Position numbers and translations under genes: made by a program. Positions 38,361 through 50,638 of a stretch of 64,000 bases of DNA are shown here, piece after piece; positions within the stretch are counted from its first letter, which is position 1; every line of letters starts with the position of its first letter. Under the pieces are notes generated by a model, which saw only the letters and a list, made by a program, of their open reading frames with translations, was not told the origin of the DNA and did not search any database. Source of the stretch: Rotaria macrura (taxonomy: Eukaryota > Rotifera > Eurotatoria > Philodinida > Philodinidae); assembly GCA_900239685.1 (NCBI GenBank), contig OENT01000235.1, forward strand, positions 91,609 through 155,608, written 5' to 3'.

Positions 38361-41353
38361 ACATTTTCGAAAAATCAAATCTCGATGATAGTTATGTTTT
38401 ATTTGAATGATAGGCGTCTATTTCTCTTTTGTAAATATAATGATATACTGAAAGCAGGAAACATATCAACTGTTCAATGTATTCTCAGGCATAACGTTAC
38501 GCGACAATCACTTCATGTCTACTAATCACATCTTGCCAGTGCGTTGATCAGTCTTCTGACAAAGAAGATATAAAGAAAGCCATTAGCAAGATATGAGAAA
38601 ATAGTGAATCATGTAAATAATGTAAGTTAATAGGACAGAAGAAAAAATATCTCGGTGATGAGAGTTTGAAATAGAGCTCAATTTAAAGTGAAAATGCACC
38701 ATCGTGCCAGATTGAAAAGAATACATACAATCATAGTGACCAATATATGATACAATGAACCATAATAACATCAGCTGAAAAAGATCTATATTGTCTATGT
38801 AAGATGAACTGACACGATATTTCATGGTCTAATCGGTTTCAAGTATGCTCATCAGAATTCGAATAGTTGTCCATATCAATAAACTTCGTCAATACAGAAC
38901 ATTCTTTGCATGATGCAAAGTCTCGTTCTTGGTCGAAATTTTCTCAACACTCATCTTAAGAAAAATAATAATTAGAGATGTACTACGTCATCTTTTTTGC
39001 TCTCAGTAAACTATGGATATTAAATGAATCACGCGAACTCAATGTCGAAACCTTAAAGCATTGACAATACATTAGTTTTTGTCTTTATCTTCACGATAAT
39101 GTGTTTATTTCGACATAAATCTTCCTATGTATTGTTTTCCCAAGGAAGAAACAGACTATCAAAGAAAGAAACAAGCAGAAGAAAAAACTGTTAGTTGAAG
39201 AAGAACAATGACCAGAAATTTTCTTGATGTAGATATGTATTCGCACTTCGACAAAATACCTACACACATAAATGAGTATGTCTCATTAGCATATTTGTCT
39301 CTCCATTTCGAGTGACTTATTTCAATGATGATACGATACATTATCTGTAAGTTTCGTTAATCAAAAATGATCTCTTCCTTAGATATCTTATGTTTAGAAG
39401 TTTAACGTTTTTAATCAGTAAACGATGGAGAGAATAATTTAGAGAAATGTCCATTGTTCTGGACTGATGGTTTCACAAAGGTGATTTGTCATGATTTGCC
39501 ATCTGATAAATTTCTTAAATGCTTTTCGTTTAAAAGGTGGAAAATGCTTTTTTTTGACAGATCAGAATGTTTAACTATATAGCTCGTTTGTATCTGTTGC
39601 AGTCTATTCTCGATTCAAATAATATGATAGCTCAATAGATGGTTGATATGTTTGCATATAGAACAGATAACAAAGTGATATTTATGCGTGCATTGAGACC
39701 TTGGATGATGATAGACGATGACTTTTGTTCAAGTATTCGTTTTCGTGAACGTTCGATTGATTAAGTCTCTAAATCACTTTGGTGCAAAAAGTACTTTTTT
39801 ACTAGTTTGCAAGAAGCCCAGATATAAATGTTGGTAATCACATTACAAACATTAATTATTGAAAAAGCTTGCACTTGTCATCGTGGTATTGTATAATTGT
39901 CATATTACTTATCATATATTCATGATGATATAGATACTTTTACTAAAACAATCAATCGGTTATTGTCGAAAATAATTCATTTCATTCTGAGATCTCAAAG
40001 TATTCAGTGACAAAATCATCGTATTTGATGCCAATCAAATTTACACGTCACAGAAAAGAAAAGTCTTTTCTAACCATGGAGAAAGAAAATGATGAAAAAA
40101 TGATGTAATCTATATCATTTTAATGAAAAATTTTAGGCAGAAAAGTGATATAATATTGAATGCTTTTTCAAGTTATCAATGACTTCGGAATTTATCATTC
40201 TGTGAAAATGATTAATTTCGCATGAAAGTCATTGGATGAAATGAATCATAATTTCATAAATGTCATGCAATGATAATGTTGACTCTCTCTGACCTGACTG
40301 ACTGCCAGGCTCAGGTGAAAATGTTTTAATTGGACTTCTCTCAAATTTCAGGTGGATTGCCCCTCAAGGGGCTATGGGGTGAGCTTTTGCAAGGCTTCTC
40401 TACTATACATTCATTGGAAATGGAAAATACTTAGAGTATTAAAATTGATAAATTATGATGGAAAAGCATGACACGACATTCTCTCTCTCCTTTCACTCGT
40501 AGTTTGTTTGGAAAAAAATGACTATATGCAAAGACATAGGTCCACATAGGAGTTGAACTCACCATTTCCACCATGTATTTTCAAAATCGAAGCAAAATCA
40601 CACAATGAAAGCTTTCAAAATAACGCAATACATTCAGTGAATCTAATGTTTGTGAAAATCATAAAGTCATGAGGTGAAAAGAATGCCAAAATAATCAAAA
40701 TTTGGTAATGACTTCGATTGTTCAGTATAATTCAACTTATGAAATGAAAATAATGAGAAGTTAATGCATCCTACGAAATTGGTTTGATTTATTGAGAATA
40801 ATCAAAGTCATGGAGTGAAAATTGTACATAAGGAAGGAAACTAATTGGGTGCTTTTGATGCTTCGATGTAATCAAATTAATGAAATGAAAATGATTAAAA
40901 TTTAATGAACTTAATTAGCGTAACAATTTTGATTTTTTTAGAAGATTGAAATTCATTAAATATTTTTGATAAAAATTGACAGAATAACCATCTAAATGAA
41001 ATTCCTTCCATTTCTGGGCTCTTCCAGGTCTTGTTTAAAAATTCCCGATGGAAAAAATTGATCTATGACGAATTATTTGTAAAAACATCAGGGGTTGAAG
41101 AGGTAGAGTATGACAATCAGAAATCAGGACTGAAATATTCCAGAAAAAAGTCAGGATTTGAGTCACAGAAAATGCATATTTCTTCGCAATAGAAATTGCG
41201 AAATGTCAAGCAGGATTCATTCTCTAGTTCATTCACGTTCGTTTAGTAATATTTGAGTCCTTTTTTAATTGGATGCACAGTTGAAACTAACTTAGCAGAC
41301 CAATTCTGAGCCAACCAGCTTGATCCTCACGGAATCAAAGTATTTGAAAACTT
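38361..41353. other. Gene-free stretch downstream of GTPase C
   Basis: 3 kb without supported genes. The first about 100 nt (ATAGTTATGTTTTATTTGAA) are similar to the 3' flank of gene D and are 3' UTR-like. The rest is AT-rich with nothing recognised. Confidence 0.5.
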
Positions 41354-41724
41354 CCCAGTGAAAAATATTCTCGGATTTCAATCAAATTATTTTGCAACAA
41401 AATCCAATCCTCAATCCGATTGATAATCTTGATTATGATCGATCACCATTTAACCCAAACTTGATGTTATTGCTAGCCCAGTGGAAATTAGATTGATTGA
41501 AATCGGATTGTTCTGCAGCACAATTCAAAATTATCAATCGATTGACAATGTGGATTTTACTCGAAAATAATCCGATTTCAATCAATCTAATTTCCACTGG
41601 GCTAGCAATAACATCAAGTTTGGGTTAAATGGTGATCGATCATAATCAAGATTATCAATCGGATTGAGGATTGGATTTTGTTGCAAAATAATTTGATTGA
41701 AATCCGAGAATATTTTTCACTGGG
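41354..41724. mobile_element. 371-bp foldback element with perfect 156-bp arms
   Basis: The left arm (41354-41509, starting CCCAGTGAAAAATATTCTCG) is the exact reverse complement of the right arm (41569-41724). Only about 59 nt of unique spacer lie between. A second CCCAGTGG/CCACTGGG pair sits inside the arms at about 41477 and 41601, suggesting one element formed inside another. There is no coding capacity. TT flanks both ends. Perfect arms mean recent insertion or ongoing arm-to-arm homogenisation. Confidence 0.9.
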
Positions 41725-43210
41725 TTCACCCAAGCTGCAGAAATGGATATTTCACTGGTTAAAACTATAAATGTCATTATATAACTTGGCCCTGTTTTTA
41801 TGCTATAAAACCAATAACATGCTAGGTGATACTATCTAGTTAAGTTTCTGCAAACCATTTGATAAAACTCCATTGATGAAAGCAAACAAATTGAAGTTCA
41901 GTTTCTAAATCCACTGCAGATATGTCTCGACGATACTGCTAAGCAATGTTAGTTATACTTCAATTCAACTTGGTTTTGCTACCGATCTGATTTCATTTCA
42001 CTGCACATCCTAGCACTAAATTGCATAAAATTCACTAAGTTAGGGTTAAGTAAATCGAATCAATATGGAAGCAAATATGCATACCATTGAATGAAGCAGG
42101 ATCGAATTTGACCCAAATAGAATTGAACATTTTTGCAGATTAACTAGAGTATTTAAAAGATCTGATTTTTCAGTTCCGAACGAGGCTAAATTCTCTTTAA
42201 GCTCAATATGATAGGTTTTTCTAGAAGATACTCTCAAAAAAATTAATTTTTTTGAGAAAACTATCCTGTGATAAATTTTAAGATATTGTTCTCAGCGTGG
42301 TTTCCAACAAGATGAAATATAGAACTCACGGATAACGATGAAAAAACTAAAGAACACACAACAAGAGAATTTTGAGAGAATGTGAGAAATACTGATAATC
42401 AAAATTCTCGACGTTCTCAATCAGTAAAGCGCGCTTCTATCAAATTGATTTCATCTACCCAATCTACCAAGCAAATGTTACATAGCTTATGCCTTACATT
42501 CCTATAATTAAAGACTGGCTGTTCAAATTCCAAAATGTTTTTATCCGATGGGTCTTCAATCGAAGCATGATACCGTCCATTATATGGCACAGTCTATCAT
42601 TACTCATTAGAAATTTGAATTTTCAGAGAATTACCGCTATGTTATTCAACATGTCTTAGTGTTCTTGGCTCATCATTTCATAAAAAGCTTCGCTAAATTT
42701 GGCCGCTTTACTATTCCAATTGTATCTGTAGCATTTCAGACTTGTCAAACAAAACCGCTTTATTTTTCCAATCGACTCGAGTTCTTACTCGATTATTCAA
42801 GAAATATAAATGTCGTAAGAGCAATAATGATGATAGAAATCACTTGTCTCAATTTTTGAGCGAGTGACAAGAAGCTGATAAGCTGCAAGGAAATAATTCT
42901 AATTAATATGTCTAGTATGAAGAGCCTTAAAATTCTAGAATGAAGAAGGATACTAGCATTTTAGGGAATTGTTAATTCTTTTCAGTGGATAACTACTGAT
43001 CTCTATATTCAATATATATTTAAAAGCTCATTAAAATCGATGAATAATAGAATATATCAGGAAAGTAGTCTCTCTGCGACCAGTGAAGCATGCGTATAAA
43101 CTCAATTACTATAAAATTGTGAGTTATCTATTAACTTATATACGAAAAATGTTATTCTACCACTGACTGTGGAGAATCCTATGGCACATGTATAAACTGC
43201 ATCTCGATTA
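41725..43210. other. Gene-free AT-rich spacer
   Basis: 1.5 kb between two non-autonomous elements. Short open frames only, none with recognisable domains. Confidence 0.5.
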
Positions 43211-43494
43211 CCCAGAGGAGGGTTACGGTCCACTGTAAATTACCGTAACTTCACCGTAAACGGCCGTTTCTAAGCCGTAATTAAACCATAAACGACCGTA
43301 TTCCACCGTAAACCAGGTCCATGATTTACGACCGTATTCTCACCATAGTTTTGCCGTATATATATCGTATATCGATCGGATACGGCCGTATTCGCGTTAA
43401 AATACGGTCGTAAATCATGGACCAGGTTTACGGCCGTATACGCTCCGTATTTGACCGTAAACGGCCGTATACGTACCGTATGCTTTCACCTGGG
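43211..43494. mobile_element. 284-bp TA-flanked CCGTA-rich inverted-repeat element
   Basis: Begins CCCAGAGGAGGGTTACGG and ends TTTCACCTGGG, with TA directly on both sides (43209-43210, 43495-43496). It is packed with CCGTAAA/TACGG units in both orientations. A 33-bp internal stem (about 43309-43341 with 43399-43431) has a single mismatch. The element is non-coding and more GC-rich than its surroundings. It resembles a Tc1/mariner-size MITE, but the superfamily is not certain. Confidence 0.75.
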
Positions 43495-43849
43495 TAGTCA
43501 CTAAAAGAGAAAATTGAAAAGCATAACAATAATGCAGTTGTATTAATTGCATGGTATATATATTTATCGACATAGACCTCTAGTTTCTAATCTGAAGCTT
43601 GATTTTTGATCTATTTGAAAAGCCCCTATTGATGTATGTGCCGACCAGCGAACAATGAATCTCCAGCATGCGATTGAATGAGTTCTTAGATAGAGTGTTA
43701 CACGAATGTAATTATTTTAATAATACCGAGTACTCCATTTTAGGACACCGCCTCATTTCTTTCTTATAAAAAGAAATATTAACTCACCAATATACTACTA
43801 TACGAATCGTACATGAAATAAATAACCCTCACTTGGTTGACTCAGCTCT

Positions 43850-44255
43850 GATTTGTGCCATTTTACTCATATTCTCCAAGTTTCAATGAATAAATTGTGA
43901 GTCAGGTAGCACGTATAGACTGATTTGTGATATTTATTCAACGTCAATACTTGATGACTGATGCTCTCGTATTTTTCATATCCACATCGCTGCTAGGTAC
44001 TGTAATAGGAAAAAGAAAGTAATTATTTGTCACTCGAATGAGATGGTAGGCGAGAGAGAATAGTCAACGATAGAGAACGAGATGGGTGAAAAAATTCGAC
44101 AGAGGAAGGCAACGTGGTGTTGTTTTTATTGCACAAGCGAAGCGCAAAGCGGGGTATTTGAATATATCCAACGCTTGTTAGTCAAGAGAATATTGTACTA
44201 TTCGTATATTTCATTGAATATTTCCTTGCAAGCAATCACATTTGACCAATTTCAT
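43850..44255 (+). repeat. Duplicated 5' block upstream of GTPase D (copy 2)
   Basis: Near-identical to 36119-36525 (see copy 1). The two diverge abruptly just before the first coding exons, which are unrelated in sequence. Confidence 0.85.
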
Positions 44256-44278
44256 TTTTCAGTCTCACATATTCGTAC

Positions 44279-47200
44279 ATGATGCAAGGAATTATTGGAG
44301 GATGCACGTCCCTACCGGGTAACATTATTGGTGGTCTACTGGGCCAGGGCGGGTCAAGTTCAGGTAAATAGTAGAACTCTCTACAGCTAGACATGCTGGG
44401 TATAATTGATTATGTATGGATAGTACTTTGGCTTTTGTAATTTTTCCATTCGATTTTATAAAGCAAACATTTTAAGCTGGCATAGATTGAGACTATGCAG
44501 GAGCTGGTTGTTCCTTCGCAACAGAATCGATTTAGCATGGAAGGTGTTTTGTTCCACAAGAGGAGTAAAAACCCCACGGAGCTTATTATTCCAGAGCATG
44601 TTTTCTCGTCGTATTATGTGTTGCCGCTTATTCCTTACGGACATATTTGCAAACTTTGAAGCCTACCTGTTTGAATGATAAATCTCGTAACTTCTCGCTG
44701 GGCAGATTTGGAGAAACTATCTGAAAACGTTTGTGCAGAAAGAAATCGGTTATCTACCTCACATGTTCATGAAAATTTTGAGGGATTTCAGTTAGATTAT
44801 GAATTGTCAGATATTCCAGCCAAACAGTTTTATCATTGATTGTCTTACGTTCAGTAATTGAATCACCGATTTCTTGTCATTAGAAGTGAAACGATACACT
44901 GAAAAAAATAAGGCGTCACACGAAACCTCTGAAGTTTCGTCAAGTTTTACTGTACTATATAATTGTCCGTAGGATCATACGAAACCTGTCCGAGGTTTAG
45001 CAATATCCCAGGTTTTGTAAAATTCTTTATAGAGTTTTAAAGTACTAAAATGTTTTCTCCTGAACCCTTTGAAATTTGAGTTACCCCTGAGGTTTGGTCA
45101 AAAACCCTTTTGAGTTTCGTTTACAAAACCTTCTGTAAATATGCTTCGTGTAGAGCTAGAGTGATGAAGTTACCAATACCAAGCCGTTACGTTTCCAAGT
45201 AGCTGGTAACTTATCGGTTACCAGTTACGTGCTTACGGTAACGGGTCGCTACCAGTTACTGAGTAACTGAGTAACGGCTTGAACCCAAGGTTGAACCACT
45301 TCTCTAACAAGTATCAAAAAAGGTTTTAAGGAAAATTATGAAATTCTAAAAAGTTCGACCAAAGTATGTCAGGCTCGGGGAATCCATTTGTCAACTTCCT
45401 ATTTTCACAATTTTCAGTTCATATTTTTCGAGAAAAATATTTTTTATCACAAAAAGTTGAAGTGTTTCATGGAAATTATTTTTTTCTCACGAAACCTGTT
45501 TCTGTATTCAGAGATAGATTTTTAAAAAAGAAGAGGAAAGGTGAAAATAATAAAAATTCCTGTACCTAATTCAGATTCCCTGAGACCGACTTCTTTTACT
45601 CAAACTTTTTAGAATTTTGTTTTTCTCGTGAAAACATAGTTTGCTGATAACAGGAGTCGCTAATTCCGTTGCTCCGATGCCGTTACCGGGTAACTGGTAA
45701 CGGAAACGTTACCCGTTACTTGATGAAATATTAAATTTCTAGTTAGATCAGTTTTCAAGTGAACAAATAATAATTCTGAGTTCGATTTTCATAGTTAAAA
45801 CCTGATAAAATATTTTATATGTATGTAGCTCAATTGTCAACTGAACAAATAAGAATGGTGAGTTTGATTTTAGAAGTTAAAATAGAATAAAAGTTTTTTT
45901 CGATTTACATCAAACATCACATGCTGATCGTTTCGTCCACTGGAACCTGAAGAAACTAGCAGAAAAAATGCCTGAAAATTCCGTTCTTCTGTTAGAATAC
46001 ACATGGCGTCGCTGAAACATGGAAGTAGTCTCCTGACCACAAACTTTCCTGAGTTTTTCTAGTGAGTTCCGAGTAAGTTGGCGTGTCTTTCCGCAAGAAG
46101 CGGCACAAATCATGGAGGAAAACTTGGGAAAGTTTGTGGTCGAAATATTGCTTCTATGTACCAGCGATATTATGTGTTTCGCTATAGGATACAGTGATTA
46201 GCTCTTAATTTTCTATAGGTTTTCACAGGACCCGGTTCTTTCTTAGACAGTGGAAAGCTTTAGCATTGAATGCTGGTTAAAAATGATCTCCACAATGGAG
46301 CATAGCATTCGGCGAAACTTACATTCAATGTTGAATCGTGAATTGTAAAGAACTTCAAGTACGAAAGGCTCGCTATCAGCGATTAAAATTTAAGACTTTT
46401 TACGAAACCTCAAAGGATTTCGATTCGTTGCAAAAATTGGAACCGTTTAGGGTTTCGTGTGGCACCTTTTTTTCTTTCAGTGTAGAGATACTATAGCATC
46501 ATTCATTGATAATTCTATGCAAAACTTAGACTAAGTTAATAATCCGTTCAAAGACAAATTTTCTATGTTAACAATACTTTATCATAGGTGGTGGAGGTGG
46601 AGGAGACAATGCTGCACTGCGCGAAGAACTCCGTCAATATCGTGAACAACATAGTGAACTTGTCAAAAGTTTCAATAAGCTACTTGAACAATTAAAGGAA
46701 AAAAAGATCGATTCATTTGAGGAACTTGAAAGACGAGATGGCGAACATAAAAAAATTCTCGTGGAGTTAGCACAAAAGGCTCCGCCAAAGGCAATGACTG
46801 GTAAAAATATTGGTCTGTTTGGCATCACATCTACCGGCAAATCCACTATGCTGAATAGCTTACTTGGACAGAAAATTGCTGCAACAGGTGCCGGTGAAAC
46901 AACAACCGAAATTACCCCTTATGAAGGTACACAGTACACACTATGGGATGTTCCTGGTCGAAATGATGAACTCAGCTATCTCAGCATGCGATACATAGCG
47001 TTCTTCAAAGGATTGACACAGCGTTTGATCCTTATTCAAGCAACAGTCAAAGAAAATACAAGTATGATGAAATTATTGGATGCAATAGGTTTGCGGTATC
47101 ATATTATATTCAACAAATTCGACAAAGTAGATGAAGAAGAACGAGAACCTATCCAGCAACAGATTTGTTCTGAAATAAAAGCGATCGGTTTGACTGGAGT

Positions 47201-47285
47201 CGATCGTGTATTTTTCGTCAGTGCAAAACATCCCCAGATGTTTCCTGACTGGCTTGCCATGGTTGACCTGCTCACTAGTTCCTGA
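44279..47285 (+). CDS. P-loop GTPase D, intron 1 enlarged by a transposon
   Basis: Exon 1 (44279-44363) codes MMQGIIGGCTSLPGNIIGGL followed by LGQGGSSSG, a hydrophobic Gly/Ser leader. The phase-1 intron is 2224 nt and holds the 1.6-kb element described below. Exon 2 (46588-47285) begins GGGGGDNAALREELRQYREQ and continues with a coiled coil (LVKSFNKLLEQLKEKK) and the G domain: GITSTGKST, GAGETTTEI, DVPGRND, NKFDKVD, VSAK, end VDLLTSS. D is closest to C in the coiled coil and 3' UTR but differs in the G domain, where C has been overwritten by, or has overwritten, B. Whether the long intron still splices is unknown. Confidence 0.78.
45170..45721. repeat. GTTACC-rich inverted segment nested in the intron element
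   Basis: AAGCCGTTACGTTTCC plus GGTAACTTATCGGTTACC at the left face CCGTTACCGGGTAACTGG plus GGAAACGTTACCCG at the right. The two faces are roughly inverted, suggesting a separate small element inserted into the larger one. Ends are not sharply defined. Confidence 0.45.
46022..46160. repeat. Imperfect hairpin with ACCACAAACTTTCC arms
   Basis: GACCACAAACTTTCCTGAGTT at about 46036 pairs with AACTTGGGAAAGTTTGTGGTC at about 46120-46140. It lies within the intron element of gene D. Confidence 0.55.
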
Positions 47286-48825
47286 ACATTTACGAAGGAC
47301 CAAATTGTGAATCTCGAACCTCAACGAAACTTTTAAATATCTTCATGATAGTTATGTTTTATTTGAATGATAAGCATCTATTTTTCTTTCGTAAATATAA
47401 AGATGCATTCAAATCCAGAATACCGTGAACTCTAAGATTTTCTTCGTAGGAATATTTCCGAGAAAAATGAATACAGAGCTTATAATCCACAAAACTTATT
47501 TCTATACACGATTGAAACGTATTCTTCTGTATAATCCTCAGTTTTGTACTAGGCTTTACTTGAAACCTTTTCTGTTACCTTGTCTTGCTTTATTCTCTAG
47601 TAAAAGGCAACGCTACGTTTCTAGGTGTCAAAAGCGAAAATGCCAAAAAACACCATGTCGAAATACTGATCATTCAAAGCGCGGGCAGAGAAACTAAAAT
47701 GTGTAAATTAACATCTGTATCAAAATAAAGATCACAATGTCTTTCTCTTCACAGAGAACACTGCTGATACATATCTGAACCATCGGCTGATGGGCACCAT
47801 CTCCATGCTGATTATTCAGACAGCAGTGGAGCCCGATGTGGTTGTTGGTTGAATGTTTATGTGTGGAGGATGTTGGAATCGATGAGTGTCTGATCATTCT
47901 TTAGACCCAAAGGAATGTAGTCTCACATTCATATTGAGACTCGCACTTCATATTCATATCCACATTCTCGTCCAGTTTTTCACAAGAATCAAGTTATTTT
48001 CTTAGGTGCACTGATAATTTCTGGAGTTTTCTGAAAAAACACTTTGACTAAAAATAATCAGCTAAAGTTTTTGAAAAATCGTGCTCTGTTAATAAGTTGT
48101 AGCGGTCAGTCATAGCTACATTTTGACATTAGCCAGAAATCTATATCTTTATCTCTAAATAAAATATCCTTGTCATACGAACGCCCACTTTTCACCCTTA
48201 ATGTTCCTTGAGCCCCTTTCTGCGCTCACAAAACTTCATTTTCATTAAAACAGTCGAATCAGAGATAAGTGCATGGAATATATGCTGAAGTCAAATCTTT
48301 CATCATTACCAAGGCTTTTTATGAGATACCTCGTTTTTTCGAAAAGTTTTCATGATTTCCGTCATCTTCTCCTTGGAAATTACCCTTTTCTTAGAGAAAA
48401 CAGAAAACTTTCCGTTCTTTCTCTGTCTATGCATTTTTTATCGATTGGTCAAGGATTTTCAGAGGATCTTTATTCTATATATTTAATTTATTGCTTGCCT
48501 GAAAGAGCATCTCAAGATTCAGGAGACTATAGTCTATTTTTTAGTTTAATTTTGTTTTTATTATATATATGAACACTTAAATAAACAGACCCCATCTTAG
48601 AGAGCTTTTTTGAGACCTTCAAATTTTCACTTTTGTCCCCACTGAAAATTAAGAATTCGGAAAAAACCAACTGTGCGGTGCCCATCATCTTAGCATGCTC
48701 TTTCAAAAAAAGTAAAATTAGAGATATATAGAAAATTTCGTAACCTTGGTAGGTTTTAAAACTTTTGAGGGCTGAGCCGTCTGTGACGACATAATCATCA
48801 CTGATGTTATTTTGATGCTTATTGT

Positions 48826-48827
<2 letters not shown>
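47286..48827. other. 3' flank of GTPase D and gene-free spacer
   Basis: The first about 120 nt share TGATAGTTATGTTTTATTTG with the 3' flank of gene C. Beyond that no gene is supported. Confidence 0.5.

Positions 48828-48828
<1 letters not shown>

Positions 48829-48859
<31 letters not shown>
48829..48859. repeat. (TG)n microsatellite
   Basis: A pure alternating TG run of about 30 nt, followed by a long T/C-rich stretch (48866-48910). Confidence 0.9.
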
Positions 48860-48934
48860 AATTGTTTATCTCTCTTTCTTATTTCCCTCTCTTTTTTCTC
48901 TCTTATTGTTTTGTGCCTAGAATTATACATTCAG

Positions 48935-49010
48935 AGTAACCCTGGTCGTTCGTTCCGGACACCGGATCCGGCCGGTTCCCGCCGCACGTGTCGGACCTGG
49001 GAACATCAAT
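48935..49010. other. Short GC-rich island
   Basis: CCGGACACCGGATCCGGCCGG and neighbouring sequence form about 65 nt of high GC in otherwise AT-rich DNA, between CCCTGG and CCTGGG. It may be the end of a mobile element or a foreign scrap. It is not coding in any long frame. Confidence 0.4.
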
Positions 49011-50638
49011 TATTCTATTTTTCTTCTTAAATTCAAATACTCTACTTATACCTCATTCCACTGAGATATATCTATATTCATTTTTCCAATATCTTTCATT
49101 CGCCATTCAAGTGTATCTACTTCAACAATTTCCTTCCCTCGTACTTCTTGCTAGTTACTCTCTAGTTTAATTCTCAATCGCGTCTCTTTTCTGTTCATCG
49201 AAAATATATTATCGGATACTCATCGAAATTCACTTTTAATGTATATCACAAACTTTCCTCTCCGTCACAATCCATTATTGTAGTACCCGTCATGTTCAAT
49301 AGTTGCGCCTCTGATCCTTCTCATGACGCAATACCCTATACTCCATCTAAGACCCTAGTCCCGCCAAATGGTATGGGTGTTGTGAATGCGATTGTCACTG
49401 TTCAGTTCTGTCTCTAACCGTCACACCTACACTCTCCCCCTTTCGCCAATACTCATTTACTCACTCCTCGACACATACCTTTCTCCTCCTTGCCAGGCGT
49501 TTTTATATTGCTTTATTTGCACGTTTATATTAATATTTACAGAATATATGAAGAACACAGTCATTGCGCGACATATCACTTACTTCGACTTTTTTCTTTC
49601 TTTTTGCAACTCAATCGTGAGGTTTGTAATGAAAATTTTGTTTTTCTCCTTTTGACACCCATCGCTCTAGGTGATTCTTACTACACCATCCTTCTTTCTT
49701 GGTTGCACATGGAATTTTTTTGCAAGTGACAGACAAAAATTGTATAAAGGAGAAGAAACAATGAAAAGCATCGACTTTCGTTGTCATGATTTCCTCTCTA
49801 AGTTACAGTTGATCATCAAGACTTTCCAGCATGCAATTTTGTTACCGTGTAGGTGCGCACTATAACCCTAGAATTTCAGACTTCATAGATACTATATATT
49901 AGTTGTTTTGAAATCTCGAAATCGTGACAAACTTGCCAAGGAGTCGAGAATTTTCGAAATGACAAATCGAACATATACGAAGTGAAAATGCAATACATGG
50001 TGCATTGGTATGTACCAGTATAAGAGTCCACTTACACGAGAGCTGGAATCTCCTTCATACATCAACATGTCCCTGTAAAGCGTAGAACAAGGACTTAACC
50101 TTGCTAGTGGCTTATAGAAAGATGTGATACACTATCAGCTCGCTCTATTATATTGTTTTGTTTGATAATAATGCTCCCGTTCACTTTCCTTTTCTTATGT
50201 TAGGCATAAAAACGAGTCGAATATTCAGAGAAAGGGCCTTTTCCATTTCTGTTTAGTGTGTGTCGCAATGAATAATACAAGACACGTGGAAAACGTAACA
50301 AAAAGTGATATTACTAGTTATTGAATTCTGTTAAATAGTACCTATTGGCAAGCTACTCGTAGTTCTTTTTCGTGGCAGATGCTGGTATCCTACTTAAGAC
50401 ATTCATAGAAATAACAAAAGTTGAGAAAAACTGTAACTGCCAAGTACTCATGGCTATCTCGCATTTTCTCAGGAAACGAACCAGGACTGTAATTGGCATA
50501 TACTTCTTTGTTTACGTGGAGACTTCTCTCTTTTTGACTGTTACCTCGAATCTATAACATATTCAATGAGTGGGGTTTCTGTCGTGTAAACCGATGCCAA
50601 TCAACATGAAGAATATGTCACCATGTATTAGTGCAAAC
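49011..50638. other. Pyrimidine-skewed gene-free stretch
   Basis: The plus strand is unusually rich in T and C to about 49.7 kb. One frame at 49275-49415 (VVPVMFNSCASDPSHDAIP) looks composed like protein but is short and unmatched. No gene is claimed. Confidence 0.4.

Larger units (their letters stand above)
44897..46482. mobile_element. 1.6-kb non-autonomous TA-flanked DNA element in intron 1 of GTPase D
   Basis: Left end CACTGAAAAAAATAAGG then CGTCACACGAAACC; right end GGTTTCGTGTGGCACC then TTTCTTTCAGTG. They are inverted copies of one another with TA on both sides (44895-44896, 46483-46484), as for Tc1/mariner-type insertions. The interior has no transposase frame. It holds GTTACC/GGTAAC inverted clusters (45170-45290 with 45660-45720) and a hairpin at 46022-46160, so it is probably composite. 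Confidence 0.78.

Noticed and set aside
40500-40570. tRNA-like B-box (GAGTTCAACTCC on the minus strand)
   Set aside because: No matching A-box, acceptor stem or anticodon arm could be folded around it.
48718-49030. Overlapping open frames across the TG repeat and T/C-rich run
   Set aside because: Their composition is simply that of the repeats (His-Thr, Cys-Val and Leu-Ser runs) on both strands.
49275-49415. Possible exon VVPVMFNSCASDPSHDAIP
   Set aside because: The frame is short, without recognised homology or convincing splice borders; kept only as a remark.
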